A stretch of DNA of 64,000 bases from JAUSIF01 sp963711595 (GCA_963711595.1 CAVQER010000006.1:1-64000); one strand, 5' to 3'; shown: positions 49,795 to 59,112, counted from the stretch's first letter. A program made the numbers and translations. Notes: generated by a model from the sequence alone, not told the origin.

Positions 49795-50598
49795 TCAGGC
49801 TTCCGCGCCGGCCCTCGCCTGCGCTCGTTTTCCGTGGAAGTAAGCCCGAAGCCAGGGATGCTGTGCTTCGAGCATTGTCTCGATCGGCCCGTCGGCGATC
49901 ACCTTTCCCTCCGCAAGCGCGACGATGCGGTCGCAAGCGGTGTAAAGGCTGTCGAGATCATGGGTTACCATGAAAACGGTAAGCCCTAAAGTCTCTTGCA
50001 GCGCCATGATCAACGCATCGAAGTCGCCGGCGCTGATCGGGTCGAGACCCGAGGTGGGCTCGTCGAGAAACAGAATCTCCGGATCGAGTGCAAGCGCACG
50101 CGCGAGCGCTACGCGTTTCACCATGCCGCCCGAGAGCTCCGATGGCATCTTGTCGAGAACGTCGCGATGCAACCCGACCATCTCGAGCTTCGCCAGTGCG
50201 ATCTCCTCGAGCAGCCGCCGCGACAGCGTGAGGTTCTCGCGCATGGGAAACTGAACGTTCTGCCGCACGGTGAGCGACGAGAACAACGCGCCGCCCTGGA
50301 ACAGGACGCCCCAGCGCCGCTCGATCGCCTGCCGCTCGCTCTCTTCGATCTTGTCGAGGTCCCGTCCAAATACTTCGATCGAGCCGCTCCACTTCGGCAA
50401 CAGCCCGATCAACGAGCGGGTGAGAACCGACTTGCCGCCGCCCGACGCGCCGACAAGGCCAATCACCTCGCCGTTCTTGATGTCGAGATCGACGCCCTTT
50501 AGCACCTTCACGCCGTGGAAGCCGACTTCGAGCCCGCGCACACGGATCACCGTTTGCGCATGCGCTCCGTTGTGACCGTTGTGTTTCGACTTTGCCAC
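49795..50598 (-). CDS. mlaF: Phospholipid ABC transporter ATP-binding protein MlaF-like
   Basis: 267 residues. Walker A GLVGASGGGKSVLTR (about 49-63), Q loop RRWGVLFQGGALFSSL, signature ELSGGMVKRVALARALAL, Walker B EILFLDEPTSGLDP, and H loop FMVTHDLDSLY. The LSGGM signature and the FQGGALF Q loop are typical of MlaF/MKL-type ATPases. It powers the MlaE permease for phospholipid movement between membranes. It begins 3 bases after the mlaE stop and is followed by the mlaD gene 19 bases on. Confidence 0.95.
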   Translation of the reverse strand: MAKSKHNGHNGAHAQTVIRVRGLEVGFHGVKVLKGVDLDIKNGEVIGLVGASGGGKSVLTRSLIGLLPKWSGSIEVFGRDLDKIEESERQAIERRWGVLFQGGALFSSLTVRQNVQFPMRENLTLSRRLLEEIALAKLEMVGLHRDVLDKMPSELSGGMVKRVALARALALDPEILFLDEPTSGLDPISAGDFDALIMALQETLGLTVFMVTHDLDSLYTACDRIVALAEGKVIADGPIETMLEAQHPWLRAYFHGKRAQARAGAEA

Positions 50599-50601
50599 GG
50601 C

Positions 50602-51774
50602 TTATTTCCCAATCGCGGCGAAGAACACGGCGAAGAAACCGTCGAGCACGATCACGAGGAAGATCGCCTTCACCACCGAGTTCGTGGTGTGCTCGCCGAG
50701 CGACTCAGCGCTGCCTTCAACTCGCAGTCCTTCGACGCAAGCGATCAGTCCGATCACCGCCGCCATGAATGGGGCCTTGATAATTCCGACTGCAAGCGTT
50801 TCGAAGGTCACGGCTTCGCGCAGGCGGTCCATGAAAACTTCGGGCGGAAAGCCGCCGTAGACCCAGGACACGAGGCCACCGCCGATAAGGGCGGAAAGGC
50901 TGCCGAGAACAGTGAGCAGCGGCAACGCGACGACGAGCGCGATCAACCGCGGCAGGATCAAGACTTCGACCGGATCGAATCCCATGACCCGCAGCGCGTC
51001 CATCTCCTCGCGCATCTTCATCGAGCCGAGCTCGGCCGTGTACGCACTGCCGGAACGGCCGGCGAGCATGATCGAAACGATCAAGACACCCACCTCGCGA
51101 AGCACGAGTATTCCCACCATGTCGACGACGAATGTCTCCGCGCCGAAGCGGCGGAAATGGAAGATGCCCTGCTGCGCGAGGATCGCGCCGATCAGGAAAT
51201 TGATCAGCAGGATAATCGGCACCGCGCGATAACCGACGCGGTCGAGATGATGCACCACCGATGTGAAGCGCAGCCGCCGCGGCGCGAGCGCAACGCGCCC
51301 GCTGGCGACCATGACTTCGCCGAGAAACCGAAGGATCGCGTAGAAGTCCTTGCCGACTTCCGCGACCGCAATGCCGACATGCTCGAGCGCGTCGTGCAGC
51401 GCCCGCTTATGCGGGTGCGGAGGCGGCGGCTCCTTGTTCGAGATCGCAACTTCGTCGAGGAGCACCTTGAAGCGAGGATCGATTCCGACGATCTCGGCGC
51501 GCATGCGCCCGTCCCCTGCGGTGCGGCGCATCCGTTCGATCAGCCAGGCGCCAACCGTGTCGAGGCGCTCGAGGTGCGCGAGATTGATCTCGATCTGCTG
51601 CACGGGCGGCCGCTTCTGGAATACGGCGTCCACAAGCATTTCGATTTCGCCGGCACGCGCCGCGACCCAGCCTCCGGCGGCATCGAGCACCAGCCGGCTG
51701 CCGTCCATGCGTACTTTCAGAAGCGAAGTCTCGGCCGCCACTGGCGCGCTTCCCCGCAAAGCCCACAAGGCCAC
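50602..51774 (-). CDS. mlaE: MlaE-like permease with an N-terminal STAS domain
   Basis: 390 residues. Residues 1-110 form a STAS-like domain (DGSRLVLDAAGGWVAARAGEIE ... ERLDTVGAWLIERMRR), taking the place of the separate MlaB of enterics. Then five or six TM helices (about 145-385) with the MlaE-family blocks LRFTSVVHHLDRVGYRAVPIIL, GRSGSAYTAELGSMKMREE and MDALRVMGFDPVEVLILPR. It is the membrane subunit of the phospholipid transporter; first gene of the operon. Confidence 0.94.
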   Translation of the reverse strand: MALWALRGSAPVAAETSLLKVRMDGSRLVLDAAGGWVAARAGEIEMLVDAVFQKRPPVQQIEINLAHLERLDTVGAWLIERMRRTAGDGRMRAEIVGIDPRFKVLLDEVAISNKEPPPPHPHKRALHDALEHVGIAVAEVGKDFYAILRFLGEVMVASGRVALAPRRLRFTSVVHHLDRVGYRAVPIILLINFLIGAILAQQGIFHFRRFGAETFVVDMVGILVLREVGVLIVSIMLAGRSGSAYTAELGSMKMREEMDALRVMGFDPVEVLILPRLIALVVALPLLTVLGSLSALIGGGLVSWVYGGFPPEVFMDRLREAVTFETLAVGIIKAPFMAAVIGLIACVEGLRVEGSAESLGEHTTNSVVKAIFLVIVLDGFFAVFFAAIGK

Positions 51775-51911
51775 TTGGGCCGGCCCCGGCTAGTTGTCTT
51801 ACTCAAGCACCACGGGTCCGTCGAGCATTTCGTAAACGACGTGTTAACCATACTGGCCCGCATCCCACGGCCCTCAAAAAGGGGCAAGCGGGCGAGCGGA
51901 ACTTGAGACGC

Positions 51912-52901
51912 ATGAAGGCACCTAAACTTGAATTGATGGTGCGGATCGAGCGCTGGCCAATCGCCGCGACCTTCGCGATCAGCCGCGGCTCGAAAACCGA
52001 TGCCGCCGTGGTCGTTGCCGAGGTCAGCGATGGCCGCGTGACCGGCCGGGGCGAGTGCGTGCCCTATGGGCGCTATGGCGAGACGGTGCCCGGCGTGCTT
52101 GCCACAATCAGCTCGATCACCCCGCGCTTGCGTACCGGCCTCGACCGCACCGAATTGCAGAAGGCGCTGCCGCACGGGGCCGCGCGCAATGCGCTCGACT
52201 GCGCGCTGTGGGATCTCGAGGCCAAGCGCACGGGTCGCCGCGTATTCGAGATTGCAGGGCTGACCGCACCAGAGCCGGTCAGGACCGCATACACGATCTC
52301 GCTCGATACGCCTGAAGCCATGGCCAAAGCCGCCGCGAAGGCGAAGCTGCCTTTGCTAAAGATCAAGCTCGGCGCGCCCGGCGACCCGAAACGCCTTACA
52401 GCAGTCCGTGCAGCGGCGCGCGACGCGACCCTGATCGTCGACGCGAACGAGGGCTGGGGCGCCGAAAACCTCAAGGAGAACCTCGCAGCCTGTGCGGACG
52501 CAGGTGTCCGGCTCGTCGAGCAACCCCTCCCCGCCGATGCCGACCAACCCCTCGAAACCATCGAGCGGCCGATTCCGATCTGCGCCGACGAAAGCGTCCA
52601 CGACCGGGCGAGCCTGAGCGCGCTCGTGGGCAAGTACGACGCGGTGAATATCAAGCTGGACAAGGCCGGCGGCCTTACCGAGGCGCTCGCAATGGCCGAG
52701 GCCGCGAAGGAGGCAGGCTTCGAGGTGATGGTCGGTTCCATGGTCTCGACGTCGCTCGGCGTGGCGCCGGCCCTGCTGCTCGCGAGTCGCGCGCGCTTCG
52801 TCGATCTCGACGGCCCGCTACTGCTCGCGCGCGATCGCCCAGGCGGTTTGCGTTACGAGGGCGCGCTCGTGCATCCGCCCGCCGCGGATTTCTGGGGCTG
52901 A
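51912..52901 (+). CDS. Dipeptide epimerase-like enzyme (enolase superfamily)
   Basis: 329 residues from ATG 51912; a TTG at 51903 is in frame. Muconate-lactonising subgroup: KxK base in LLKIKLGAPG (about 154-158), metal ligands Asp in LIVDANEGWG (about 180), Glu in RLVEQPLPA (about 206) and Asp in ICADESVHD (about 229), second base Lys in NIKLDKAGGL (about 250). This is the layout of L-Ala-D/L-Glu epimerases that act on murein peptides. It is divergent from the Mla operon. The peptide specificity cannot be read here. Confidence 0.88.
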   Translation: MKAPKLELMVRIERWPIAATFAISRGSKTDAAVVVAEVSDGRVTGRGECVPYGRYGETVPGVLATISSITPRLRTGLDRTELQKALPHGAARNALDCALWDLEAKRTGRRVFEIAGLTAPEPVRTAYTISLDTPEAMAKAAAKAKLPLLKIKLGAPGDPKRLTAVRAAARDATLIVDANEGWGAENLKENLAACADAGVRLVEQPLPADADQPLETIERPIPICADESVHDRASLSALVGKYDAVNIKLDKAGGLTEALAMAEAAKEAGFEVMVGSMVSTSLGVAPALLLASRARFVDLDGPLLLARDRPGGLRYEGALVHPPAADFWG

Positions 52902-53061
52902 CGTCCGAGTTCCGCGCGCCAGGTTCCGGCGAGAAAAAAATCCGCTCTCAGACGTGAGTTCCCTGACAAAAAGCCTTGCATTTTCCCTCAATTGAATCTT
53001 GGTTGCGGGATCGGGGCAAGAAATTCGGGGTCACTTCGCCGTTGGGGAGCGGCAAACTTCC

Positions 53062-53491
53062 ATGAAATGGACTGTCCTATTGGGCGCCGTGCTCGCGGCG
53101 CTGAGCGCGACTCACGTGTCCGCCGATGTGCGTATCCGCAACGATCCCGGCGGGATCATTTCCGACCGCATGCAGGTGTTCGCTCGCATCCGCGAGTTCA
53201 GGCGAACGGGTCGTCATCGACGGGCAATGCTATTCGGCCTGCACAATCGTGCTTGGCATCGTCCCGCCGGAGCGTGTCTGCGCGACGCCGCGCGCGCGCC
53301 TCGGCTTTCATGCCGCGTGGGTGCCCGATACGGACGGCCGCCCGCTCACGAGCCCGGAGGGCACCGCGGCGATGTGGGGCTTCTATCCGGACGTCGTTCG
53401 CAAGTGGATCAACAGCAAGGGTGGCCTGTCGCGGAAGCTCGTGGTCCTCAGCGGACGTGAGCTCGGCTCGATCGTTCGCCCGTGCAACTAG
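53062..53491 (+). pseudogene. Secreted hypothetical protein, frameshifted near 53197
   Basis: About 143 residues if the frame is restored. ATG 53062 begins a signal peptide (MKWTVLLGAVLAALSATHVSA), followed by DVRIRNDPGGIISDRMQVFARIRE. Then the frame shifts; a second frame goes on from 53198 with SGERVVIDGQCYSACTIVLG ... RARLGFHAAWVPDTDGRPLT and ends RPCN. Removing one T of TT at 53197-53198 joins both parts. The C-Y-S-A-C-T block and the conserved GFHAAW give a small ClpP-like or periplasmic family common in rhizobia. Function unknown. Confidence 0.7.
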
Positions 53492-53668
53492 GTCGCTGAA
53501 CCTCCGAGCAGGCGTCTTTCACCTGATTTTCTGCCGAAAACGCGAGTTTCTCCGCGAATTCGGCTGCCTTTCGAGGTTTTTGCCCGTTTTCCCGGCAGGG
53601 TAAACTTTTCGTTGAAGGTTCTTGGGGCAGGTTCCGTCCAGCGTCGCCAGATCCGGACCCAAGGGCCT

Positions 53669-54643
53669 ATGCCGCTGCCGCCCGCTCCCGCCCCCTTCAC
53701 GGATGCGGACTACGAGATGATCGCCGCAGCCGTGCTCGAAACCGCGCGCGGTCGCTGGTTCATGTCGGAGCACGCGCGGCGCAACCGTCATGCCGATACG
53801 CGGCTCGTGCTCGACGCCATTGAAAAGCTCGAGCGCATGGTCGGTCACCGTCATGAGACGGCTGAAGCTGAGCGCATGCGCATCGATCTCGTCGAGATGA
53901 TGAATGCGATCACACGCACCAAGACCGAAATCGCCGCGATCCGGCCGACGCGCGATGCGAGCAACCATTTCGATCAGGCGTCGATCGAGCTCGACGCCAT
54001 TGTTGGTGCGACGGAGAAAGCGACCTCCGACATATTGGCAACCGCCGAGCGCGTACAGGAAATCGCCTGGACCCTGCGCGAGCAAGGGGTCGAAACGAGT
54101 GTGTGCGATCTGCTCGAGGCCAACACGACCGAATTCTATACCGCGTGCTCGTTCCAGGATCTCACCGGCCAGCGCATCCGCAAGGTAATCGAGGTCTTGC
54201 GCTTCCTCGAGGCGCGCATCGACGCGATGATCAAGATCTGGCGCCTCGACGATCTTGAGTTCGTGCCGGCCGCCGAGGCGCGCATCGCGGGGCCGACGCC
54301 GCATGCGGCAACAAGCGGCAATGGCCTACAGCAACATGCCGTCGACGAGATCATCGGCCACGAACGCAAGCAGGACGTATTCTGGCGTAACAGCCGCGAT
54401 CTCAGCAGCCGCGATCCACGCAATCTCGGTGAGTTCGACCTCGACGATCTCGAAGTGTTCGAAACCTCGCCTGATGCTGCACCAGAGCTCGAAGCGCCCG
54501 GCACGCACGCCGAACCTACGCAAATGAACGGTCAGTCAAGGGAGCCGCCTGCTCAGCCGGCGAAGGGCGCCTCGGACAGATCGGAGAACAAATCCGGCAT
54601 CGATCTGCTTTCTCTCGCCGACCGCATGGCGCTGTTCGCCTAG
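53669..54643 (+). CDS. CheZ-like protein phosphatase
   Basis: 324 residues from ATG 53669 (AAGGGC ribosome site); TTG 53612 would extend it. A long helical hairpin region and the CheZ catalytic block FQDLTGQRIRKVIEVL (about 154-169), where the Asp and Gln activate water to dephosphorylate a receiver such as CheY. The C-terminal 120 residues are acidic and low complexity, ending DLLSLADRMALFA, a segment similar to the CheY-binding helix of CheZ. No other chemotaxis gene is in the window. 3' end overlaps the dehydratase end by 4 bases. Confidence 0.85.
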   Translation: MPLPPAPAPFTDADYEMIAAAVLETARGRWFMSEHARRNRHADTRLVLDAIEKLERMVGHRHETAEAERMRIDLVEMMNAITRTKTEIAAIRPTRDASNHFDQASIELDAIVGATEKATSDILATAERVQEIAWTLREQGVETSVCDLLEANTTEFYTACSFQDLTGQRIRKVIEVLRFLEARIDAMIKIWRLDDLEFVPAAEARIAGPTPHAATSGNGLQQHAVDEIIGHERKQDVFWRNSRDLSSRDPRNLGEFDLDDLEVFETSPDAAPELEAPGTHAEPTQMNGQSREPPAQPAKGASDRSENKSGIDLLSLADRMALFA

Positions 54644-55644
54644 CCGTTACGGCGGATCACGGTCGCAAACAAGTCGGGTTCCACGTTTCCACCCGACAAC
54701 ACGATCACTGCGTTCTTGCCTGCGGCGTCGACCTTCCCTGAAATGAGCGCCGCGAGCGCGACTGCCCCTCCAGGTTCAATTGCAAGCTTGAGCTCCTGAA
54801 ACGCGAAGCGCATCGCGTCGCGCACCTCGTCGTCACTTACAGCGGCGCCCTCGCCGACCAGGCGCCGCGTGATCTCGAAGGTAATTTCACCCGGCGTCGG
54901 TGCAAGCAGCGCGTCACAGATCGAGCCGGACAGTTTTGCGTTGCGCTCGCGGCGGCCGGAGTGGAAGGACCGCACGTGATCGTCGAAGCCGGTCGGCTCG
55001 ACCGCAATGATATGCGCAGCGGGATGCCGATCCTTCACGGCGAGCGAAATGCCGCCGATCAATCCGCCCCCCGACGCGGGCACGAGCACGACGTCCGGCG
55101 CGACGCCGAGTTTTTCGAGATCCTCGCAGATTTCGCGCCCCACCGTGCCCTGCCCTGCAATCACATGCGGATGATCATAGGGCGGCACGAGGGTCGCGCC
55201 GCGCTCGCGCGCGATCCGGCCGCCGATTTCCGCACGGTCATCCCGTTCGCGGTCGTAGAGCACGACTTCCCCGCCGTACGCTGCCGTGCGCTCACGCTTC
55301 AAAGCGGGCGCGTCGCGTGGCATCACGATCACCGCCGGCAAGCCGGTAAGCTTGGCGGCCGCGGCAACGCCTTGCGCGTGATTGCCCGACGAATAAGCGA
55401 CCACACCAGCGGCCCGGCGGCTGTCGGGTATGCGGGCGAGCGTGTTGTACGCGCCACGAAACTTGAACGAGCCGGTACGCTGGAGGGTTTCGATCTTCAC
55501 GAAAACCTTGCCGCCCCCGCGCTCGAGCAAGGGCACCCGCACGAGCGGCGTGTGCACTGCGACACCTTCGAGCAGGCGTGCCGCATCGGCCACGTCGGCG
55601 GCGCTTGGAATTGGCGAGCTCAGGACTGTCTCGGCGGCTGCCAC
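54640..55644 (-). CDS. Threonine/serine dehydratase (PLP-dependent)
   Basis: 334 residues. PLP Lys in RTGSFKFRGAYNTL (about residue 60), Asn and Gly phosphate-binding motif SSGNHAQGVAAAAKL (about 85-99), and the second loop VLVPASGGGLIGGISLA (about 179-195), all standard for threonine ammonia-lyase / serine racemase type fold II enzymes. There is no C-terminal ACT domain, so it is the catabolic, non-feedback-inhibited type. It makes 2-oxobutanoate or pyruvate and ammonia. The C-terminal SGGNVEP fits the fold. Substrate choice between Thr and Ser is open. Confidence 0.9.
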   Translation of the reverse strand: MAAAETVLSSPIPSAADVADAARLLEGVAVHTPLVRVPLLERGGGKVFVKIETLQRTGSFKFRGAYNTLARIPDSRRAAGVVAYSSGNHAQGVAAAAKLTGLPAVIVMPRDAPALKRERTAAYGGEVVLYDRERDDRAEIGGRIARERGATLVPPYDHPHVIAGQGTVGREICEDLEKLGVAPDVVLVPASGGGLIGGISLAVKDRHPAAHIIAVEPTGFDDHVRSFHSGRRERNAKLSGSICDALLAPTPGEITFEITRRLVGEGAAVSDDEVRDAMRFAFQELKLAIEPGGAVALAALISGKVDAAGKNAVIVLSGGNVEPDLFATVIRRNG

Positions 55645-55697
55645 GCGGCGACGCTAGGACGCTCTTCGCGGCTTGTCACGTCCCGCCCCGGTGCGGC

Positions 55698-56336
55698 TCA
55701 GATGAAAAGAAAGACAACGCTGGCTGCGAGCAATGCGGCAAGCGACAACTGGAAGATCTTCTGCCGCCGCGCGTTCCGCAACACGCGAGCGATCACAACG
55801 CCAAACAGACACCAGATCACGAGCGCGAGGAATAAGATCACACCGAATAGCGCGGCAAGGAGACCAATCTCGAGGAGCGACGCACCCACGCCGAGGCCGG
55901 GAGTAGTGAAAGCGGCGAGTGCGCCTAGTGCGAGCGTCCAAGCCTTCGGATTGAGCCACTGGAAGATCGCGGCCTCGACGAATGTAAGAGGCCGCTTCGC
56001 TTCCACCGCTTCGACCTCGGCCGCCTTCGCGATCCGCCAGGCGAGATAGAGGAGAAAGGCCGCGCCCACGTAGCGAAGCGCTTCGTGCAACCATGGAAAT
56101 TGGCGGAAGATTTCCCCAAGCCCCAAGCCTAGCGCGAAGAGCATCGCGGGAAAGCCGACCGAGACCCCGAGCATCTGGGGGAGCGTACGCGCGAATCCGA
56201 ACGCCGCCCCGGACGCTGTCGAGATCATGTTGTTCGGACCCGGCGTGAACGAGCCGACGAATGCGAACACGACAAAGGGCAGAAGCTTTTCGGGCAACGG
56301 AACGGCTCGGCAAGACGCGGGCCGCGAATGTGCCAC
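55698..56336 (-). CDS. LysE-family amino acid exporter
   Basis: 212 residues, six hydrophobic helices. The family block at the start is FVVFAFVGSFTPGPNNMISTASGAAFGFART (about 22-52), with later FQWLNPKAWTLALGALAAF. LysE/RhtB members export basic or neutral amino acids. The first start is GTG 56336; a TTG at 56297 closer to the first helix is possible, and neither has a strong ribosome site. It may serve overflow of the amino acids handled by the neighbouring dehydratase, which is speculative. Confidence 0.88.
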   Translation of the reverse strand: MAHSRPASCRAVPLPEKLLPFVVFAFVGSFTPGPNNMISTASGAAFGFARTLPQMLGVSVGFPAMLFALGLGLGEIFRQFPWLHEALRYVGAAFLLYLAWRIAKAAEVEAVEAKRPLTFVEAAIFQWLNPKAWTLALGALAAFTTPGLGVGASLLEIGLLAALFGVILFLALVIWCLFGVVIARVLRNARRQKIFQLSLAALLAASVVFLFI

Positions 56337-56437
56337 GGGAGTGGCTGCCGGGCCATGCCAAGCGCTCCACGCGACTTGTCCGCGGCAGCGGGACCGCGCA
56401 TGATGTGGTCCCGCCAGGCTCCGACAGAGGAATTTCC

Positions 56438-57301
56438 ATGAAGCTCGTGCGTTTCGGCCCCGCCGGCCGGGAGAAGCCCGGTATCCTCGATTCCGACGGC
56501 AAGATCCGCGACCTCTCGAAGGTCGTTCCGGACATCAACGGTGAGGTGCTGGCGAACGGCCTCGCCAAAGTAAAGAAGGCGAAGGTCGCAAAACTCCCGG
56601 TCGTGAAGGGCAGGCCGCGGCTCGGCCCGTGTGTCGGCGGGACGCGCCACTTCATCGCGATTGGGTTGAACTACGCCGATCATGCTGCCGAGACCGGTTC
56701 GCCGATCCCGAAGGAACCGATCATCTTCTCCAAGGCGCCGAACTGCATCGTCGGGCCGAACGACTCGATCATGGTGCCGAAAGGTTCGACGAAGCTCGAC
56801 TACGAACTCGAGCTCGCGATCGTGATCGGGCGCCGCGCCCGCTACATCGAGTTGGAGAAGGACGCGCTCAACTACGTCGCCGGCTTCTGCATCTGCAACG
56901 ATGTTTCCGAGCGCGTGTTTCAAGCGGAGCGCGGCGGTCAATGGATGAAAGGAAAGGGCGCCGAGACGTTCGGGCCCGTTGGCCCCTGGCTCGTCACGCG
57001 AGATGAGGTCAAGGATCCGCAGAACCTGAACATGTGGCTCACCGTGAACGGCGAGACGCGCCAGCACGGTTCGACGAAGACAATGGTGTTTGGCGCGGCG
57101 CACATCGTTTGGTACTGCTCGCAGTTCTTCGTGCTCGAACCCGGCGATATCATCACGACGGGAACGCCGCCCGGCGTCGCGCTCGGTCACAAGCCGCCGA
57201 AGTGGGAGACTCCCGGCTGGCTCAAGCCGGGGGATGTCGTGAAGTTGCACATCGAGGGTCTGGGCGAGCAGCAGCAGAAGGTCGTAGCCTTCAAGAAATA
57301 G
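56438..57301 (+). CDS. Fumarylacetoacetate hydrolase (FAH) family protein
   Basis: 287 residues from ATG 56438 (AGAGGAA ribosome site). FAH fold markers: FIAIGLNYADHAAETGSPIPKEP, FSKAPNCIVGPND, metal-binding Glu pair in LDYELELAIVIG, and NDVSERVFQAERGGQWMKGKGAETFGPVGPW. Members hydrolyse or isomerise acyl-pyruvates, for example in homoprotocatechuate or oxaloacetate-related pathways. It starts a short operon with the beta-barrel gene 9 bases later. Divergent from the exporter by 101 bases. Substrate not decided. Confidence 0.9.
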   Translation: MKLVRFGPAGREKPGILDSDGKIRDLSKVVPDINGEVLANGLAKVKKAKVAKLPVVKGRPRLGPCVGGTRHFIAIGLNYADHAAETGSPIPKEPIIFSKAPNCIVGPNDSIMVPKGSTKLDYELELAIVIGRRARYIELEKDALNYVAGFCICNDVSERVFQAERGGQWMKGKGAETFGPVGPWLVTRDEVKDPQNLNMWLTVNGETRQHGSTKTMVFGAAHIVWYCSQFFVLEPGDIITTGTPPGVALGHKPPKWETPGWLKPGDVVKLHIEGLGEQQQKVVAFKK

Positions 57302-57310
57302 GTTGCTCGA

Positions 57311-58042
57311 GTGAAATGGTGGGGGTCGCCCGTGAGTTCGGAGTGGCATTCAAATCGTCAGCGAATCTTTTGGCTAGGTTTTGCCTTCATCGTGGGCGTG
57401 CTTTGTCTGTCGGTCCGAGAGGGCCAAGCCGCAGGCGCCTTCATGGTGGACGACGCCGGCGTTGACGAGCCGGGTGAGTGCAAGGTCGAAAGCTGGACCG
57501 CGTTCGCGAGCAATCACGATTTCATCGGCGTCGTGGCGCCGGCTTGCGGTGTCCATCTCGGCAGACCAGTGGAGATTACGGTTCCCGTCGGACGGGTTCG
57601 TTTCGACAGAGTGTGGAGCACCGATCTTGTTCTCGAGGCGAAGACGTCGATCATCCCATTCGGGGAGGATAACAAGTTCGGAGTCGCACTCGTCGGCGGC
57701 GTGGGCTTCAATCTCACGCAGGGCAAGACCGTGGCGGCTTTCGTCAATATGCCGATTTCGTTTCAAGTATCCGAGGCGTTGCGCGTCAACGTGAACGTCG
57801 GCTTCATCCGCGAGCTCGAGGATACCCGCACGCTCACGACCTGGGGTGCCGGCGCAGACTTCTCATTGACACAAAAAATTACGCTGATCGGCGAAGTCTT
57901 CGGCTTCAACAGCGAAACCGGCGCGCAGGCGGGCATCCGTTACACGCCGCACGAAAAGATCGATTTCGATCTGGTCTATGGCCGCAATCTGGTCGGAGAG
58001 CGCGCCGATTGGGTCACCCTCGGCGTCAATCTGCGCTTCTAA
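57311..58042 (+). CDS. Exported beta-rich outer-membrane-like protein
   Basis: 243 residues from GTG 57311, 9 bases after the previous stop. A hydrophobic segment (WLGFAFIVGVLCLSVREGQAAG, about 22-43) is a signal peptide. The rest alternates amphipathic strands with turns (EITVPVGRVRFDRVWSTDLVLEAKTSII, KFGVALVGGVGFNLTQGKTVA) and ends in an aromatic-terminated strand (VTLGVNLRF), the insertion signature of outer-membrane barrels. Six to ten strands are likely. Function unknown; it may be a channel for substrate of the FAH-family enzyme. It overlaps the convergent gene by 4 bases. Confidence 0.7.
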   Translation: MKWWGSPVSSEWHSNRQRIFWLGFAFIVGVLCLSVREGQAAGAFMVDDAGVDEPGECKVESWTAFASNHDFIGVVAPACGVHLGRPVEITVPVGRVRFDRVWSTDLVLEAKTSIIPFGEDNKFGVALVGGVGFNLTQGKTVAAFVNMPISFQVSEALRVNVNVGFIRELEDTRTLTTWGAGADFSLTQKITLIGEVFGFNSETGAQAGIRYTPHEKIDFDLVYGRNLVGERADWVTLGVNLRF

Positions 58043-59112
58043 CCTTCCCTCGCCTCAAGCACCGCCCGGATCGATACCTTCGACCAGCGCGAATTGCGCT
58101 CACGAAAGCCGGAGTAGGATTCGTGGATACGCTTGGCGATGTCGCTGCTGCGCGCGACGTCAGCAAGAATCGCATCGGCGTGAGGGCGAGCCGCCCGAAT
58201 GACTTCTGACGGAAATGCGAACAGCTTCACATTGTTCTTTGACACGAGCGCGTCGAGCGCCTCGGCGTTCATCCGCTCGAACTCTGACAGCGCGAACGCC
58301 GCTTCCGTTGCGCACGCGTGCACAAGAACGGCTTGCATCTGGCTGTCGAGCTTGTCCCAAACGCGGCGCGCAACGATGCACTCGCCGGTGCCATTCGGCT
58401 TGTTGAACCCCGGAAACGCATAGTTCGGCGCAACGCGCCACAATCCGAGTGCGATGTCGGAAGCGGGCGTCGTGAACTCGACACCGTCGACCACTCCCGA
58501 CTGCAACGCAGTGAACGCTTCGCCCGGCGGCACGCTCACGGGCGTCGCCCCGAGACGACGGAACACCTCACCGCCAAGGCCGAGCGAACGCAGCTTCAAT
58601 CCCCGCAGATCGTCGATCGACTTGATTTCGCGGCGAAACCAGCCGCCCATGCAGACGCCAGTGTTTCCCGCCATGAACGGCTTCACGCCAAATGGGGCGT
58701 AGAGTTCGTCCCAGAGCGCCTGCCCGCCTCCATGCTCCACCCAGGCTACGTGCTCGTCGGGCGTAAGGCCGAACGGCACAGTCGTAAAGAAGTTCGCGGC
58801 CGGCATTTTCCCCTGCCAGAAGAACGCCGCGGTGTGGCCGAGATCGGCGGCGCCGCTGCCGACCGCGTCCAGCACCTCGAACGCAGGCACGACCTCGCCC
58901 GCCGAATAGACCTGCACTTCGAGCCGCCCGCCCGAGAGCGATTTGACGCGCTCGGCCACGCGCTCTGCCGATGCGCCCGGTCCGGGCAGCCGTCGCGGCC
59001 AGGACGTGACCATGCGCAGCTTCTGCGCTTGCGCGTGGGCGATGGAGGGGGCGGCCAGCGTGCTCGCTGCTCCGAGGACGCCGAGCGCCGCGCGGCGGCT
59101 AAGCTTTTTCAT
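58039..59112 (-). CDS. TRAP-type solute-binding protein (DctP family), Tat signal
   Basis: 357 residues from ATG 59112 (GGAGAG ribosome site). A twin-arginine signal (LSRRAALGVLGAASTLAAPSIAHA) leads it out folded. DctP fold blocks: KLRMVTSWPRRLPGPGASAE, DLRGLKLRSLGLGGEVFRRLG and GVVDGVEFTTPASD, with the conserved Arg (RSLG) that binds the ligand carboxylate. No DctQ or DctM subunit genes are near, so it is orphaned. Its start lies within the end of thiD (14-base overlap), which places it in the TPP-riboswitch operon. Ligand unknown. Confidence 0.85.
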   Translation of the reverse strand: MKKLSRRAALGVLGAASTLAAPSIAHAQAQKLRMVTSWPRRLPGPGASAERVAERVKSLSGGRLEVQVYSAGEVVPAFEVLDAVGSGAADLGHTAAFFWQGKMPAANFFTTVPFGLTPDEHVAWVEHGGGQALWDELYAPFGVKPFMAGNTGVCMGGWFRREIKSIDDLRGLKLRSLGLGGEVFRRLGATPVSVPPGEAFTALQSGVVDGVEFTTPASDIALGLWRVAPNYAFPGFNKPNGTGECIVARRVWDKLDSQMQAVLVHACATEAAFALSEFERMNAEALDALVSKNNVKLFAFPSEVIRAARPHADAILADVARSSDIAKRIHESYSGFRERNSRWSKVSIRAVLEAREG

